Of a stretch of DNA of 64,000 nucleotides, positions 17,765 through 26,112 are shown piece after piece (the stretch's first letter is position 1; each line of letters begins with the position of its first letter). The notes beneath the pieces are model-generated. The model made no database searches. It saw nothing but the letters and a program-made list of their open reading frames with translations, and was not told the DNA's origin. The stretch comes from Qipengyuania sp. GTDB lineage: Bacteria; Pseudomonadota; Alphaproteobacteria; Sphingomonadales; Sphingomonadaceae. The position numbers and the translations under genes were made by a program. The DNA lies in assembly GCA_019745075.1 (NCBI GenBank), contig JAIETR010000034.1, positions 1 to 64,000 on the forward strand, given 5' to 3'.

Positions 17765-20503
17765 ATGATCGTCGACGAACTGCTCCAGCGCCTGCGCGAA
17801 CTGGCGCGGCGCACGGCCGAGACGCCGCTCTACAATCCGGTGTTCCAGCTCAGCCACGAGATCAGCCGCAAGCTGGAGCAGGGCGATATCGCGCTCGACC
17901 AGATCGAACGCTGGATCGACGAGCTCTACGCCGTCAGCCTGGACAGTCGCGCGGCCCGGCTGGGGCGTTTGCTGGATGACGAGAGCAACCCCAGGCCGGC
18001 GCCCGATTTCGCGGCCTTCCGGGCGCGCTGGGAGCGGCCGGTGCTCCACGCGGTCTTCACCGCGCACCCGACCTTCCTGCTGTCCGAGGGCGAATACGAA
18101 GCCATCGCCCGCCGCGCGCTCGGCCAGAAACAGGCGCAGCCTGCGCATGACGACGCCGAGATTACTCTCCCCTACGAGCACGCCCGTGCGATGGCGGCGA
18201 TCGCCAATGCCCAGGACGCGCGCGACCGCATCGTCGGCGAACTGTGCGAGGAGGCGCGCCGCCGCTGGCCCGGCGACTGGCGCGGCTTCGCGCCCCTGCC
18301 GTTCCGCTTCGCCACCTGGGTCGGCTACGACATGGACGGGCGCACCGACATCGCCTGGCACACCTCGATCGGCTTCCGCCTCGCCGAGAAGGCCGAGCGG
18401 CTGGCGCGCTATGTCGCCGGGCTCGAAGCCATCGACGCGGCGCATCCGCTGCTCGAAACGCTTCGCGCGGGGCTGGTCTATTCTCAGGCGCGCGCCGGTG
18501 AATTCGCCGGCGACCTCGCCGATCCGGCGGCGCTCTCGGAGGCCGCCAACCGCCTGACCGCCGACGACCCGAACAAGCTGCTCTCTCTCGACCCGCTCAT
18601 CGCCGATCTGGAGCGGGAAGCCGGAGAGGCCGCGGACGCGCGCGCCTGCAAGCTCCTGGCGCTTGCCGCCGCGATGCACGCCGACGGGCTCGGCATGGGC
18701 TGGGTGCATTTCCGCGTCAACGCCAAGCAGCTTCACAACGCCTTGCGCCAGCATTTGCCCGAACGCGAAGACCTCGACCTTTCGAGCAAAGGCGCGATCT
18801 CGGCGCTGCGCGAACTCTTGGCGCAAGCCGAACCGCGGCGCGCCAATTTCGCCGCGCTGGCGATCGAAAGCTCGACCGCGATCCGCCAGTTCCTGGCGAT
18901 GGCCCAGATCCTCAAGCACATCGACGGCGACGCGCCGATCCGCATGCTGATCGCCGAATGCGAGCAGCCCGCGACGGTGCTGATCGCGCTTTATTTCGCG
19001 CAGCTTTTCGGCATCGCGGACAAGGTCGATATCTCGCCCCTGTTCGAGACCGAGGAGGCGCTCGAGCACGGCGGACGGCTGCTCGACGCGCTGATGAAGG
19101 AGGACGCCTATCGCGCCTATGCGCGCGCGCGCGGGCGGGTGGCGATCCAGACCGGTTTCTCCGACGCCGGGCGCTTTCTCGGCCAGATTCCGGCGGCGCT
19201 GGCCATCGAGCGGCTACAGGGGCGGCTGGCCGAAGCGATGGCGAAGAACGGCCTCACCGACGTCGCCGCGCTGGTGTTCGATACCCACGGCGAGAGCATG
19301 GGCCGCGGCGCGCATCCGGCGAGCTTTCGCGACCGGCTCGAATGGCCGCTCAGCCCCTGGGCGCGCGGCAAGTTCGCCGCGGCGGGGATCGCGCTCGAGG
19401 CCGAGGCGAGCTTCCAGGGCGGCGACGGCTATGTCTGGTTCGCGACGCCCGAGATCGCCTATCGCACACTGTCGCGGATCGCCGCGCTGCCCCGCGGCGG
19501 GCCGGGAACGAACGACGATCCCTTCTATCGCCGCACCGATCTCAGCCTCGACTTCTACCGCGCGGTCAAGGACGACCAGCGCCGCTATCTCGCCAGCCGC
19601 ACCTATGCCCGCGCGGTCACCGCCTTCGGGCTCGGCCTGGTGCCCGTCACCGGCAGCCGCAAGGCGCGCCGCCAGTCGGACCTGGCCGCCGACCGCGACA
19701 TGAACCTGCGCCAGATCCGCGCCATTCCGCACAACGCCGTGCTCCAGCAACTGGGCTATCCGGTCAATGTCGTCGCCGGGATCGGCAGCGCCGCCGACGG
19801 GCGCTTCGAGGTGGTGGCGGCGCTGCTGACCGAAAGCGCGCGCGGCCGGCAGATCGTGCGGCTGGTGCGCGCCGCCAATGCGCTGGGCTCCATCAAGACC
19901 GTGGCGGCCTTCGGCGAGCTGTTCAACGCCGCCTATTGGGCGAGCCGGCCCTATCGCGGCACCGAGGACCGGATCGCAGGCGCCTGCGAGGCGCTGGCCG
20001 ATCACCTCACCGCCGACGACCGCGCCGGCACCTTCCGCCGTCTGGCCGCGCGGCTGCGGGTCGATGCGCTCAAGCTGCACCGCCTGCTGGCGCTGGTGCC
20101 CGACGACAGCCATCGCAACGGTGTCGGGCCCGCGCGCGAGCACACCCGCCGCGTGATCGGCGTGCTCCAGGCGCTGCGGCTGGCGCTGATGATGCACATG
20201 CTGCTGAAGGCGGTCGCGATCCCCGCCTTCAGCCGCGCCAACGACATCAGCCGCGACGACGTGCTCGAGATGATCTTCAGCCTGCGTGTCGAGGATGCGC
20301 TCGGCCAGCTCCGCCGCGCCTTTCCGACGCATTTTCCGGGACTCGCCGATTTCGCGATGGACGAGGCGGCGGATTATCCGGCGCCGGGCGGGCAGGGCTA
20401 TGCCGGGCTGCACGCGAGCTTCTTCGATCCGATCGAGCGCGCGCATGCGCTGATGCTGCGCGTCTCCGCCGCCATCGCCAACGAGTTCGGAGCCTTCGGG
20501 TAG
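17765..20503 (+). CDS. Divergent phosphoenolpyruvate carboxylase-like protein
   Basis: A 912-residue protein with the overall length and several sequence marks of phosphoenolpyruvate carboxylase, which adds bicarbonate to PEP to give oxaloacetate. The first catalytic-histidine motif is kept (VFTAHPT). The second is altered: DTHGESMGRGAHP replaces FHGRGG-IGRGG, so the arginine right after the histidine is missing and the loop is shorter. The lysine-containing GYSDSxKDxG motif reads GFSDAGRF, and the conserved C-terminal NTG is absent (ends GAFG). It may be an enzyme with changed chemistry or a non-catalytic homologue. The start at 17765 follows a strong GGAGGGG site. It stands alone between repeat elements. 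Confidence 0.75.
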   Translation: MIVDELLQRLRELARRTAETPLYNPVFQLSHEISRKLEQGDIALDQIERWIDELYAVSLDSRAARLGRLLDDESNPRPAPDFAAFRARWERPVLHAVFTAHPTFLLSEGEYEAIARRALGQKQAQPAHDDAEITLPYEHARAMAAIANAQDARDRIVGELCEEARRRWPGDWRGFAPLPFRFATWVGYDMDGRTDIAWHTSIGFRLAEKAERLARYVAGLEAIDAAHPLLETLRAGLVYSQARAGEFAGDLADPAALSEAANRLTADDPNKLLSLDPLIADLEREAGEAADARACKLLALAAAMHADGLGMGWVHFRVNAKQLHNALRQHLPEREDLDLSSKGAISALRELLAQAEPRRANFAALAIESSTAIRQFLAMAQILKHIDGDAPIRMLIAECEQPATVLIALYFAQLFGIADKVDISPLFETEEALEHGGRLLDALMKEDAYRAYARARGRVAIQTGFSDAGRFLGQIPAALAIERLQGRLAEAMAKNGLTDVAALVFDTHGESMGRGAHPASFRDRLEWPLSPWARGKFAAAGIALEAEASFQGGDGYVWFATPEIAYRTLSRIAALPRGGPGTNDDPFYRRTDLSLDFYRAVKDDQRRYLASRTYARAVTAFGLGLVPVTGSRKARRQSDLAADRDMNLRQIRAIPHNAVLQQLGYPVNVVAGIGSAADGRFEVVAALLTESARGRQIVRLVRAANALGSIKTVAAFGELFNAAYWASRPYRGTEDRIAGACEALADHLTADDRAGTFRRLAARLRVDALKLHRLLALVPDDSHRNGVGPAREHTRRVIGVLQALRLALMMHMLLKAVAIPAFSRANDISRDDVLEMIFSLRVEDALGQLRRAFPTHFPGLADFAMDEAADYPAPGGQGYAGLHASFFDPIERAHALMLRVSAAIANEFGAFG

Positions 20504-20532
20504 CAGGCGAGCGCGCTCAACCTGAGATCGAT

Positions 20533-20561
20533 CGTCACCCCGGGTCAGGCCCGGGGTGACG
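20533..20561. repeat. Perfect 12-bp palindrome, terminator-like repeat
   Basis: CGTCACCCCGGG, loop TCAGG, CCCGGGGTGACG, placed 30 bases after the PEPC-like stop. The stem is perfect but there is no T-tract. The sequence is of the 'CGTCACCCCGGGCCTGACCCGGGGTGACG' kind that is scattered through many alphaproteobacterial genomes, so it is probably a repeat used as a transcription end. Confidence 0.75.
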
Positions 20562-20661
20562 GGAAGGAAGAGAGGAGTGATCGGCCAATCAGTCCCACAT
20601 CGCAACGGGGCTGGCGCGAGGTGCGCGACTGCGATAGCCTTTGCCCGCTGGGAGAGCGCGC

Positions 20662-22164
20662 ATGGCCGAGCCGAAGACCGATTTCGACGTGATGATCGTG
20701 GGCGCGGGGATTTCGGGCATCGGGATGGCCGCGCATATGCGGATGAAGTGCCCCGATCGCAGTTTTGCGATCGTCGAGCGGCGCGAGAACCTCGGCGGCA
20801 CCTGGGATCTGTTCCGCTATCCCGGCATCCGTTCGGACAGCGACATGCACACGCTGGGCTTCGACTTCGAGCCCTGGCGGCACGAGAAGTCGATCGCCGA
20901 CGCGCCCGCGATTCTCGACTACCTCCACCGCATCGTCGACGAGCGCGGCATCCGCGAGCACATCCGGCTCGGCCACCGGGTGCTCCGCGCCGACTTCGAC
21001 AGCGCCAGCGCGCGCTGGCGGGTGGAAGCCGAGACGGGAGAAGGCGAGCGACGGCGCCTGACCGCGAACTGGCTCTACCTCGGCTCGGGCTATTACGATT
21101 ACGACGAGCCCTTCGATCCCGGTTTCGACACCGGCGCATTCGAGGGCCGGGTGATCCATCCGCAGTTCTGGCCAGAGGATCTGGACTACGCAGGCAAGCA
21201 GGTGGTGGTGATCGGCAGCGGCGCGACCGCGGTGACGCTGGTGCCCGCGCTGGCGGCGGAAGCGGGGCACGTCGCCATGCTCCAGCGCACGCCGACCTGG
21301 ATGTTCAGCCGCCCCGCCAAGGATGCGCTGGCCAATTTCCTGCGCCGCTGGCTGCCCGAGGAGCTGGCCTACAAGATCACCCGCTGGAAGAACATCCGCC
21401 TCCAGAACCTCGGCTTCAAGCGCGCGCGCGAAAAGCCGGAGAAGGTGAAGGAGTTCCTCCACAAGCGCATCCGCAAGTCGATGGGACCCGAATACGACCT
21501 CGCCGCCTTCACCCCGCCCTACAACCCGTGGGAGCAGCGGCTGTGCCTGGTGCCCGACGACGACCTCTTCGCCGCGATCAAGGCGGGCAAGGCCGATGTC
21601 GTGACCGGGCGGATCGCGAGCTTCGAGGCGCGGGGCGTGCGGCTCGAGAACGGCACGCTGCTCCCCGCCGACATCGTCGTCACCGCCACCGGGCTGAAGC
21701 TGGCGGTGGCGGGCAAGATCGCGATCGGCGTCGATGGCGAGGCGGTGAACTTCGCGACCCGCTTCTATTACAAGGGCTGCATGTTCTCCAACCTGCCGAA
21801 CCTGGCGGTGGTGTTCGGGTATCTCAACGCCAGCTGGACGCTGCGCGCCGACATCGATGCGGACTATATCTGCCGCGTGCTCAACCACATGAGGGCGAAA
21901 GGCGCCGAAATCGCGGTCCCGGTGCTCGAGCCGGGCCATGCGCTCGAGGAGGACGACATCTTCGACTTCTCGAGCGGCTATATCCAGCGCTCGAAGCACA
22001 TCATGCCCAGGAACGCCGCCCAATACCCCTGGCGGCTCAACCAGGAATATGTGCTCGACGCGAAGCGCATGGCCGCCGATCCGATCGAGGACGGCATCCT
22101 CGCCTTCCGCCCCGCCGCGGCGCGCGCGCGCGGCGATAGCGAGCTGCTCGAGGCGGCGGAGTAG
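20662..22164 (+). CDS. Flavin-containing monooxygenase (Baeyer-Villiger-like)
   Basis: A 500-residue class B flavoprotein monooxygenase. The FAD site is at the N-terminus (VMIVGAGISGIGMA), followed by GGTWDLFRYPGIRSDS, a characteristic FMO/BVMO segment, and an NADPH site (VVVIGSGATAVTLVPALA). Such enzymes insert oxygen next to ketones or oxidise N and S atoms; the substrate here is unknown. The ATG at 20662 with GGGAGAG upstream is preferred over the ORF-track TTG at 20641. The next gene begins 12 bases after the stop, so the two may share a transcript although their functions look unrelated. Confidence 0.9.
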   Translation: MAEPKTDFDVMIVGAGISGIGMAAHMRMKCPDRSFAIVERRENLGGTWDLFRYPGIRSDSDMHTLGFDFEPWRHEKSIADAPAILDYLHRIVDERGIREHIRLGHRVLRADFDSASARWRVEAETGEGERRRLTANWLYLGSGYYDYDEPFDPGFDTGAFEGRVIHPQFWPEDLDYAGKQVVVIGSGATAVTLVPALAAEAGHVAMLQRTPTWMFSRPAKDALANFLRRWLPEELAYKITRWKNIRLQNLGFKRAREKPEKVKEFLHKRIRKSMGPEYDLAAFTPPYNPWEQRLCLVPDDDLFAAIKAGKADVVTGRIASFEARGVRLENGTLLPADIVVTATGLKLAVAGKIAIGVDGEAVNFATRFYYKGCMFSNLPNLAVVFGYLNASWTLRADIDADYICRVLNHMRAKGAEIAVPVLEPGHALEEDDIFDFSSGYIQRSKHIMPRNAAQYPWRLNQEYVLDAKRMAADPIEDGILAFRPAAARARGDSELLEAAE

Positions 22165-22176
22165 GCCGGCCGCGCG

Positions 22177-22941
22177 ATGGGCGAGCGCATCTACACCGCC
22201 GGGCTGGTCGTGATCGGCGACGAGATCCTGTCCGGCCGTACCCACGACAAGAACATCGCCCAGGTCGCGAGCTGGCTCCAGGTGCAGGGTATCCGCCTCG
22301 CCGAGGTGCGGGTGGTGCCCGATGTGGCGGGGCGGATCGTCGCGGCGGTCGAGGCGCTGCGCGCCGAAAACGACTATCTGTTCACCACCGGCGGGATCGG
22401 TCCGACCCACGACGACATCACGGTCGATGCGGTGGCCGAGGCGCTGGGCGTGCGGGTGATCGTTCATCCCGAAGCGCGCGCGATCCTCGAGCGCCATTAC
22501 GCCGATAAGGGCGGGCTCAACGAAGGGCGGCTGCGGATGGCGCGCGCGCCCGAGGGCGCCGAGCTGATCGCCAACCGCATGTCGGGCGCGCCGGGCATCC
22601 GCATCGGCAATCTGTTCCTGATGGCGGGCGTCCCGCACATCGCCGCCGGCATGCTCGACGCGCTGACCGGCACATTGGAGGGCGGCGCGCCGCTCATCAG
22701 CGAGACCCTGGGCGGCTTCATCCCCGAGAGCGAGGTCGCCGGGCTGCTGCGCGAGACCGAAAGGGCGCATCCCGACTGCCAGATCGGCAGCTATCCCTTC
22801 TTCAGGGACGGCCGCGTCGGATCGAACTTCGTCATCCGTTCGACCGATGCGGCCGCCCTCGCCGCCTGCGCCGAAGCGCTCGGCGAGGGCCTCGACGCGG
22901 CGGGCTTCGCCTGGGACGAGGGCGGCGTCGCGCCGAGGTGA
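22177..22941 (+). CDS. CinA/MoaB-like molybdopterin-binding domain protein
   Basis: A 254-residue protein consisting of the molybdopterin-binding (MoaB/MogA-like) domain that forms the N-terminal half of CinA. Typical segments are AGLVVIGDEILSGRTHDKN at the start and FTTGGIGPTHDDIT with the GGxGPTxDD motif, then SGAPGIRIGN and MAGVPHI. The C-terminal NMN-deamidase domain of full-length CinA (about 410 residues) is absent, as in the many short alphaproteobacterial homologues. The family has been tied to nucleotide pyrophosphatase and deamidase activities in pyridine nucleotide salvage; for the short form the role is not established. Confidence 0.88.
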   Translation: MGERIYTAGLVVIGDEILSGRTHDKNIAQVASWLQVQGIRLAEVRVVPDVAGRIVAAVEALRAENDYLFTTGGIGPTHDDITVDAVAEALGVRVIVHPEARAILERHYADKGGLNEGRLRMARAPEGAELIANRMSGAPGIRIGNLFLMAGVPHIAAGMLDALTGTLEGGAPLISETLGGFIPESEVAGLLRETERAHPDCQIGSYPFFRDGRVGSNFVIRSTDAAALAACAEALGEGLDAAGFAWDEGGVAPR

Positions 22942-23015
22942 TCGCCGGACGCGGGTTGGATATTGACCCTTGCGCGCCGCTCCGGCAGATGGCGGCTCCG
23001 GCGCCCAGGCCTTGG

Positions 23016-23089
23016 GCGGGTATGATGTAATGGTAGCCTGTCAGCTTCCCATGCTGAACGCGCGGGTTCGATTCCCGCTACCCGCTCCA
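23016..23089 (+). tRNA. tRNA-Gly(CCC)
   Basis: A 74-nt tRNA with encoded CCA. Acceptor stem GCGGGTA/TACCCGC, anticodon stem TCAGC/GCTGA with loop TTCCCAT (anticodon CCC), and T arm CGGGTTCGATTCCCG. Its 3' end is the integration site of the decayed element that follows directly. Confidence 0.95.
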
Positions 23090-23112
23090 ACAGCCCTTTC
23101 CAAAAGATCCGG

Positions 23113-23261
23113 GAAATGCTACAAAACCCCCAGAAATGCTAGACTTTTAGTCGAGAGCTTGTCCCGTACCTGCCGACCCTTCTCGCCAAATCTCTCTGAT
23201 TTGGGGGCCATTTTGGGGGCCAAGTGGGATCTCTCAATTCGAGTGGCCCCCATCTGGGGCC
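23113..23261. other. Old attachment-region repeats next to tRNA-Gly
   Basis: Between the tRNA and the broken integrase lie paired short repeats: GAAATGCTA at 23113 and 23133, then TTTGGGGGCCA twice in direct order (23200-23222) and its inverse TGGCCCCCA (23244-23252) with TGGGGCCA after it. Such spaced repeats beside an att site are typical arm-type sites for tyrosine integrases. This is inference from position and pattern. Confidence 0.5.
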
Positions 23262-23286
23262 ACCTGCCTGGAAGATGGTGGGTTTC

Positions 23287-23880
23287 ATGGCGCTCACAGA
23301 CGTTGCGATCCGCAAAGGCCAGGCCGAGGCCAAGGCCTTACAAGATGGGTGTTGCCTTGGGCCTGTTCCTTTTGGTCCAGCCCTCGGGCGGGAAGCTCTG
23401 GCGGTCGAAGTACCGGAACGATGGCAAGGAGAAGAAGCTCGGCATCGGCATCTATCCCGACGTGGGCCTTGGAGAGGCGCGAAGGCGCAGAGACGAAGCC
23501 AGGGAGTTGATAGCCCTCGGCAAAGACCCATCGCACGAGAGGCGGCGCGAGAAGGCCCGCGTGCAGATCGAGGCAGGGAACACCTTTGCCGCCATAGCCA
23601 AGGAGTACTGTGAGAAGCGCAAGCGCGATGGTCAGAAGGCTTGGACCTCCGCCACTGGCACTCGAAGCGAATACCTCCTGTCCTTGCTGAACGGCTCGAT
23701 TGGGCGGCTAGCCATCGCCGAGATCGAACCTGCCGATGTCTTGGCCGCAGTCCGTAGGATCGAAAGCAAGGGTAAGCTCGAAAGCGCGAAGCGGACGCTG
23801 CAACTGGCAGGCTGCGTGTTCCGCTATGCAGTGGCGACGGCGCGGCTCGGGTCCGATCCTACGCGTGACTTGCGACGCAT
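23287..23880 (+). pseudogene. Tyrosine integrase remnant (DUF4102 type)
   Basis: Remnant of a tyrosine recombinase with an N-terminal DUF4102-like arm-binding domain. The reading frame starts at ATG 23287 (MALTDVAIRK) and shifts by one base near 23318, after which the protein continues in another frame (ARPRPRPYKM, then LVQPSGGKLWRSKYR and the core-binding domain ending near GSDPTRDLRR). The catalytic domain with the R-H-R-H-Y residues is gone: the sequence runs straight into a fragment of a VOC protein. It thus has both a frameshift and a large 3' deletion. Location against the tRNA-Gly 3' end shows that an integrative element once used this site. Confidence 0.88.
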
Positions 23881-23892
23881 GGCAATGGTTGC

Positions 23893-24078
23893 ACCATCGG
23901 CCTGGCGATGAGCCCCGAGCAGGCCGACGCCTGGCACAAGGCGGGCACCGAGAACGGCGGCACCGCGGTCGAGGATCCCCCGGGCGTGCGCTCGGGCGGA
24001 ATGGGCGATCTCGACCTCGCCTATCTGCGCGATCCCGACGGCAACAAGCTGTGCGCGCTGCACCGGATGGGCTCGTAA
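23893..24078 (+). pseudogene. VOC/glyoxalase-family protein, C-terminal fragment
   Basis: The frame TIGLAMSPEQADAWHKAG ... LRDPDGNKLCALHRMGS, ending at TAA 24076-24078, is the C-terminal half of a VOC-superfamily (glyoxalase/bleomycin resistance) protein; 'YLRDPDGNKL' is the family's metal-ligand strand. The first half is missing because the fragment abuts the truncated integrase. No start with a ribosome-binding site is seen. It marks the right edge of the deletion that removed the integrated element and the 5' part of this chromosomal gene. Confidence 0.8.
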
Positions 24079-24089
24079 CCGGGCAGGCG

Positions 24090-24613
24090 ATGCGCGGCGA
24101 GGCGGGGCTGCGCGCCGATCTCGCCGCGCTCGGCATCGCGTTCGCGGAGCAGGAGCACCGCGCGGTCTTCACCGTGGCGGAGAGCAGCGCGCTCGACGCC
24201 CGCATCCCAGGCGCGCACAGCAAGAACCTGTTTCTGAAGGACGCGGGCAGCGCGTTCTGGCTGGTGACCGTGCCGGCGGCGGCGCGCGTCGATCTCAAGG
24301 CCCTGCCGCGGGCGATGCTTCGACAGGCTCAGCATGAGCGGAAAATCTGCAAGCGGGTGAGCTTCGCCAAGGCGGAGACATGGAACGTCTGCTCGGCATC
24401 GCACCCGGATCGGTGACGCCGCTGGCGATGATCGACGCCGCACCCGGCAGTGTGACGGTCGTTCTGGACTAGGGGCTGGCCGCTGGCGACCGGGTCAACG
24501 TCCACCCCCTGCGCAACACCGCCACCATCGGGCTCGCGGGGGCCGATATCCTGCGCCTGCTGAGGCATTGGGGCCATGACCCGCTGGTGGCGGCGATCCC
24601 GACAACGATCTGA
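24090..24613 (+). pseudogene. Prolyl-tRNA editing protein (PrdX/YbaK-like), broken
   Basis: The parts of a YbaK/PrdX-type aminoacyl-tRNA deacylase, which clears mischarged Ala-tRNA(Pro), are all here but broken. Frame one runs from ATG 24090 (LRADLAALGIAFAEQEHRAVFTV) to KRVSFAKAE; one base is lost near 24380 so the rest (MERLLGIAPGSVTPLAMI) is in another frame; an in-frame TAG follows at 24470-24472 where the family has an arginine after VVLD; the tail NVHPLRNTATIGL continues to TGA 24611. A palindromic repeat is inserted in the first part at 24315-24345. Three separate lesions indicate a long-dead gene. Confidence 0.88.
24315..24345. repeat. Palindromic repeat inside the prdX pseudogene
   Basis: ATGCTTCGACAGGCTCAGCATGAGCGG contains inverted ATGCT/AGCAT around CGACAGGCTC. 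The word CTTCGACAGGCTCAGCATGAGCGG is a familiar intergenic repeat of sphingomonad genomes. Here it lies between the codons for LPRA and KRVSFA, where intact homologues have only one or two residues, so about 30 bases were inserted. Confidence 0.7.
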
Positions 24614-24616
24614 GTT

Positions 24617-24672
24617 CCGTTCGCCTCGAGCGAAGTCGAGACACGCCTCTCGACTTCGCTCGAGGCGAACGG
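24617..24672. repeat. Perfect 24-bp inverted repeat
   Basis: CCGTTCGCCTCGAGCGAAGTCGAG, an 8-base loop ACACGCCT, then the exact inverse. It occupies the gap between the dead prdX gene and fghA, starting three bases after the prdX stop. It belongs to the 'CCGTTCG...TCGAGCGAAGTCGAG' class of dispersed palindromes and may also end transcription on both strands. Confidence 0.85.
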
Positions 24673-24685
24673 ATAGGGACGGTCC

Positions 24686-25525
24686 ATGACCACCGAAACG
24701 CTCAGCGAAACCCGCGCGCACGGCGGCACCCAGGGTGTCTATCGCCACGCCTCCACCGCGACCGGGACCGACATGACCTTGGCGGTCTTCGTCCCCGAGC
24801 ACCGAGCGGGCGCGCAGCTCCCCGTGCTGTGGTATCTCTCGGGCCTCACCTGCACCCACGCCAATGTCATGGAGAAGGGCGAATACCGCGCCGCCTGCGC
24901 CGAACATGGCGTGATCTTCGTCGCCCCCGATACATCGCCACGCGGTGACGATGTGCCCGATTCGGACGGATACGACTTCGGTCAGGGCGCGGGCTTTTAT
25001 GTCGATGCGACGCAGCAGCCCTGGGCCAGGCATTTCCGGATGCGCAGCTATCTCGAGGACGAGCTGCCCTTGGCCGTAGCCGCGCATTTTCCCGCCGACC
25101 TGGCCCGACAGGGAATTACCGGCCACTCGATGGGCGGCCACGGGGCGCTGACAATCGCGCTGCGCAATCCGGGCCGCTTCCGCGCGGTCAGCGCCTTCGC
25201 CCCGATCGTAGCCCCGAGCGAAGTGCCCTGGGGAGAAAAGGCGCTCGGCGGCTATCTCGGCGACGATCGCGCGGCGTGGCGCGAATACGACGCGGTCGCG
25301 CTGATCGAGGACGGTGCACGGCTCCCCGAAGTGCTGGTGGACCAAGGCATGGCCGACCAGTTTCTGGTCGAGCAGCTCCGCCCCCACCGCCTCGCCGAAG
25401 CCTGCAAGGCCGCCGGCATCCCCGCCGACATTCGCCTCCACGAAGGCTACGACCATTCCTATTGTTTCGTCTCGACCTTCATGGCCGAGCATGTCGCCTG
25501 GCACGCGCGGCGGCTGAAGGCCTAA
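24686..25525 (+). CDS. fghA: S-formylglutathione hydrolase
   Basis: A 279-residue alpha/beta hydrolase that cleaves S-formylglutathione to formate and glutathione, the last step of glutathione-dependent formaldehyde detoxification. Marks are LWYLSGLTCTHANVMEKG near residue 50, the nucleophile elbow GHSMGGHGAL with Ser near 148, and the C-terminal catalytic histidine in YDHSYCFVSTF. Length agrees with the family (about 280). No formaldehyde dehydrogenase gene is adjacent. It converges with metW, overlapping it by four bases at the 3' ends. Confidence 0.95.
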   Translation: MTTETLSETRAHGGTQGVYRHASTATGTDMTLAVFVPEHRAGAQLPVLWYLSGLTCTHANVMEKGEYRAACAEHGVIFVAPDTSPRGDDVPDSDGYDFGQGAGFYVDATQQPWARHFRMRSYLEDELPLAVAAHFPADLARQGITGHSMGGHGALTIALRNPGRFRAVSAFAPIVAPSEVPWGEKALGGYLGDDRAAWREYDAVALIEDGARLPEVLVDQGMADQFLVEQLRPHRLAEACKAAGIPADIRLHEGYDHSYCFVSTFMAEHVAWHARRLKA

Positions 25526-26112
25526 CGGCTCAACTCGAACAGCGCGAATTCGGCGCGCCAATTGGCGCCGGAGCCTGCCAGTCGCTTGCCGCCGGAAAAG
25601 AACCAGCGGCGGCGGATGGCCACGCCCATCGCGCCCGCCAGCGCCTCGAAATCGGCCACGGTGACGTGGTGGATGTTGCGCGTCTCGTACCAGCTCACCG
25701 GCAGCGCGCGGGTCACCGGCATCCGTCCGCCCCACAGCAGCGCCGCGCGGGTGCGCCAGTGGGCGAAATTGGGAAAGCTGACGAAGGCGGTGCGGCCCAC
25801 GCGCAGCAGCTCGCCGAGGAGCAGATCGGGGCGCTGCGCGGTCTGGAGCGTCTGGCCGAGCACGGCGTAGTCGAAGGCGCCGTCGGGATAGTCGGCGAGG
25901 TCGCGCTCGGCATCGCCCTGCACCACGCTGAGGCCCCGGGCGACACATTCGGCGACCAGCGCGGCGTCGATCTCCATCCCGCGTGCATCGACACGCTTGG
26001 CGTCGCGGAGCGAGCCGAGCAGCGCCCCATCGCCGCAGCCGACGTCGAGCACGCGTGTGTCCGGCGCGATCCGCGCGGCGATCACGGCGAGATCGGGGCG
26101 AAGCGAGCTCAT
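25522..26112 (-). CDS. metW: Methionine biosynthesis protein MetW
   Basis: A 196-residue SAM-binding-fold protein of the MetW family, with [13 protein letters not shown] at the N-terminal motif and the family-typical [18 protein letters not shown] and [10 protein letters not shown]. MetW acts together with MetX in homoserine O-acylation in many proteobacteria. The ATG at 26112 overlaps the stop of metX (ATGA), so the two are translationally coupled. The ORF-track entry of 496 residues attaches a shadow frame of metX in front. Confidence 0.94.
   Translation of the reverse strand: MSSLRPDLAVIAARIAPDTRVLDVGCGDGALLGSLRDAKRVDARGMEIDAALVAECVARGLSVVQGDAERDLADYPDGAFDYAVLGQTLQTAQRPDLLLGELLRVGRTAFVSFPNFAHWRTRAALLWGGRMPVTRALPVSWYETRNIHHVTVADFEALAGAMGVAIRRRWFFSGGKRLAGSGANWRAEFALFELSR

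Noticed and set aside
23736-24416. 226-residue plus-strand ORF across the decayed zone
   Set aside because: It joins out-of-frame readings of the integrase and VOC fragments with the first frame of the prdX pseudogene; it is not a single gene.
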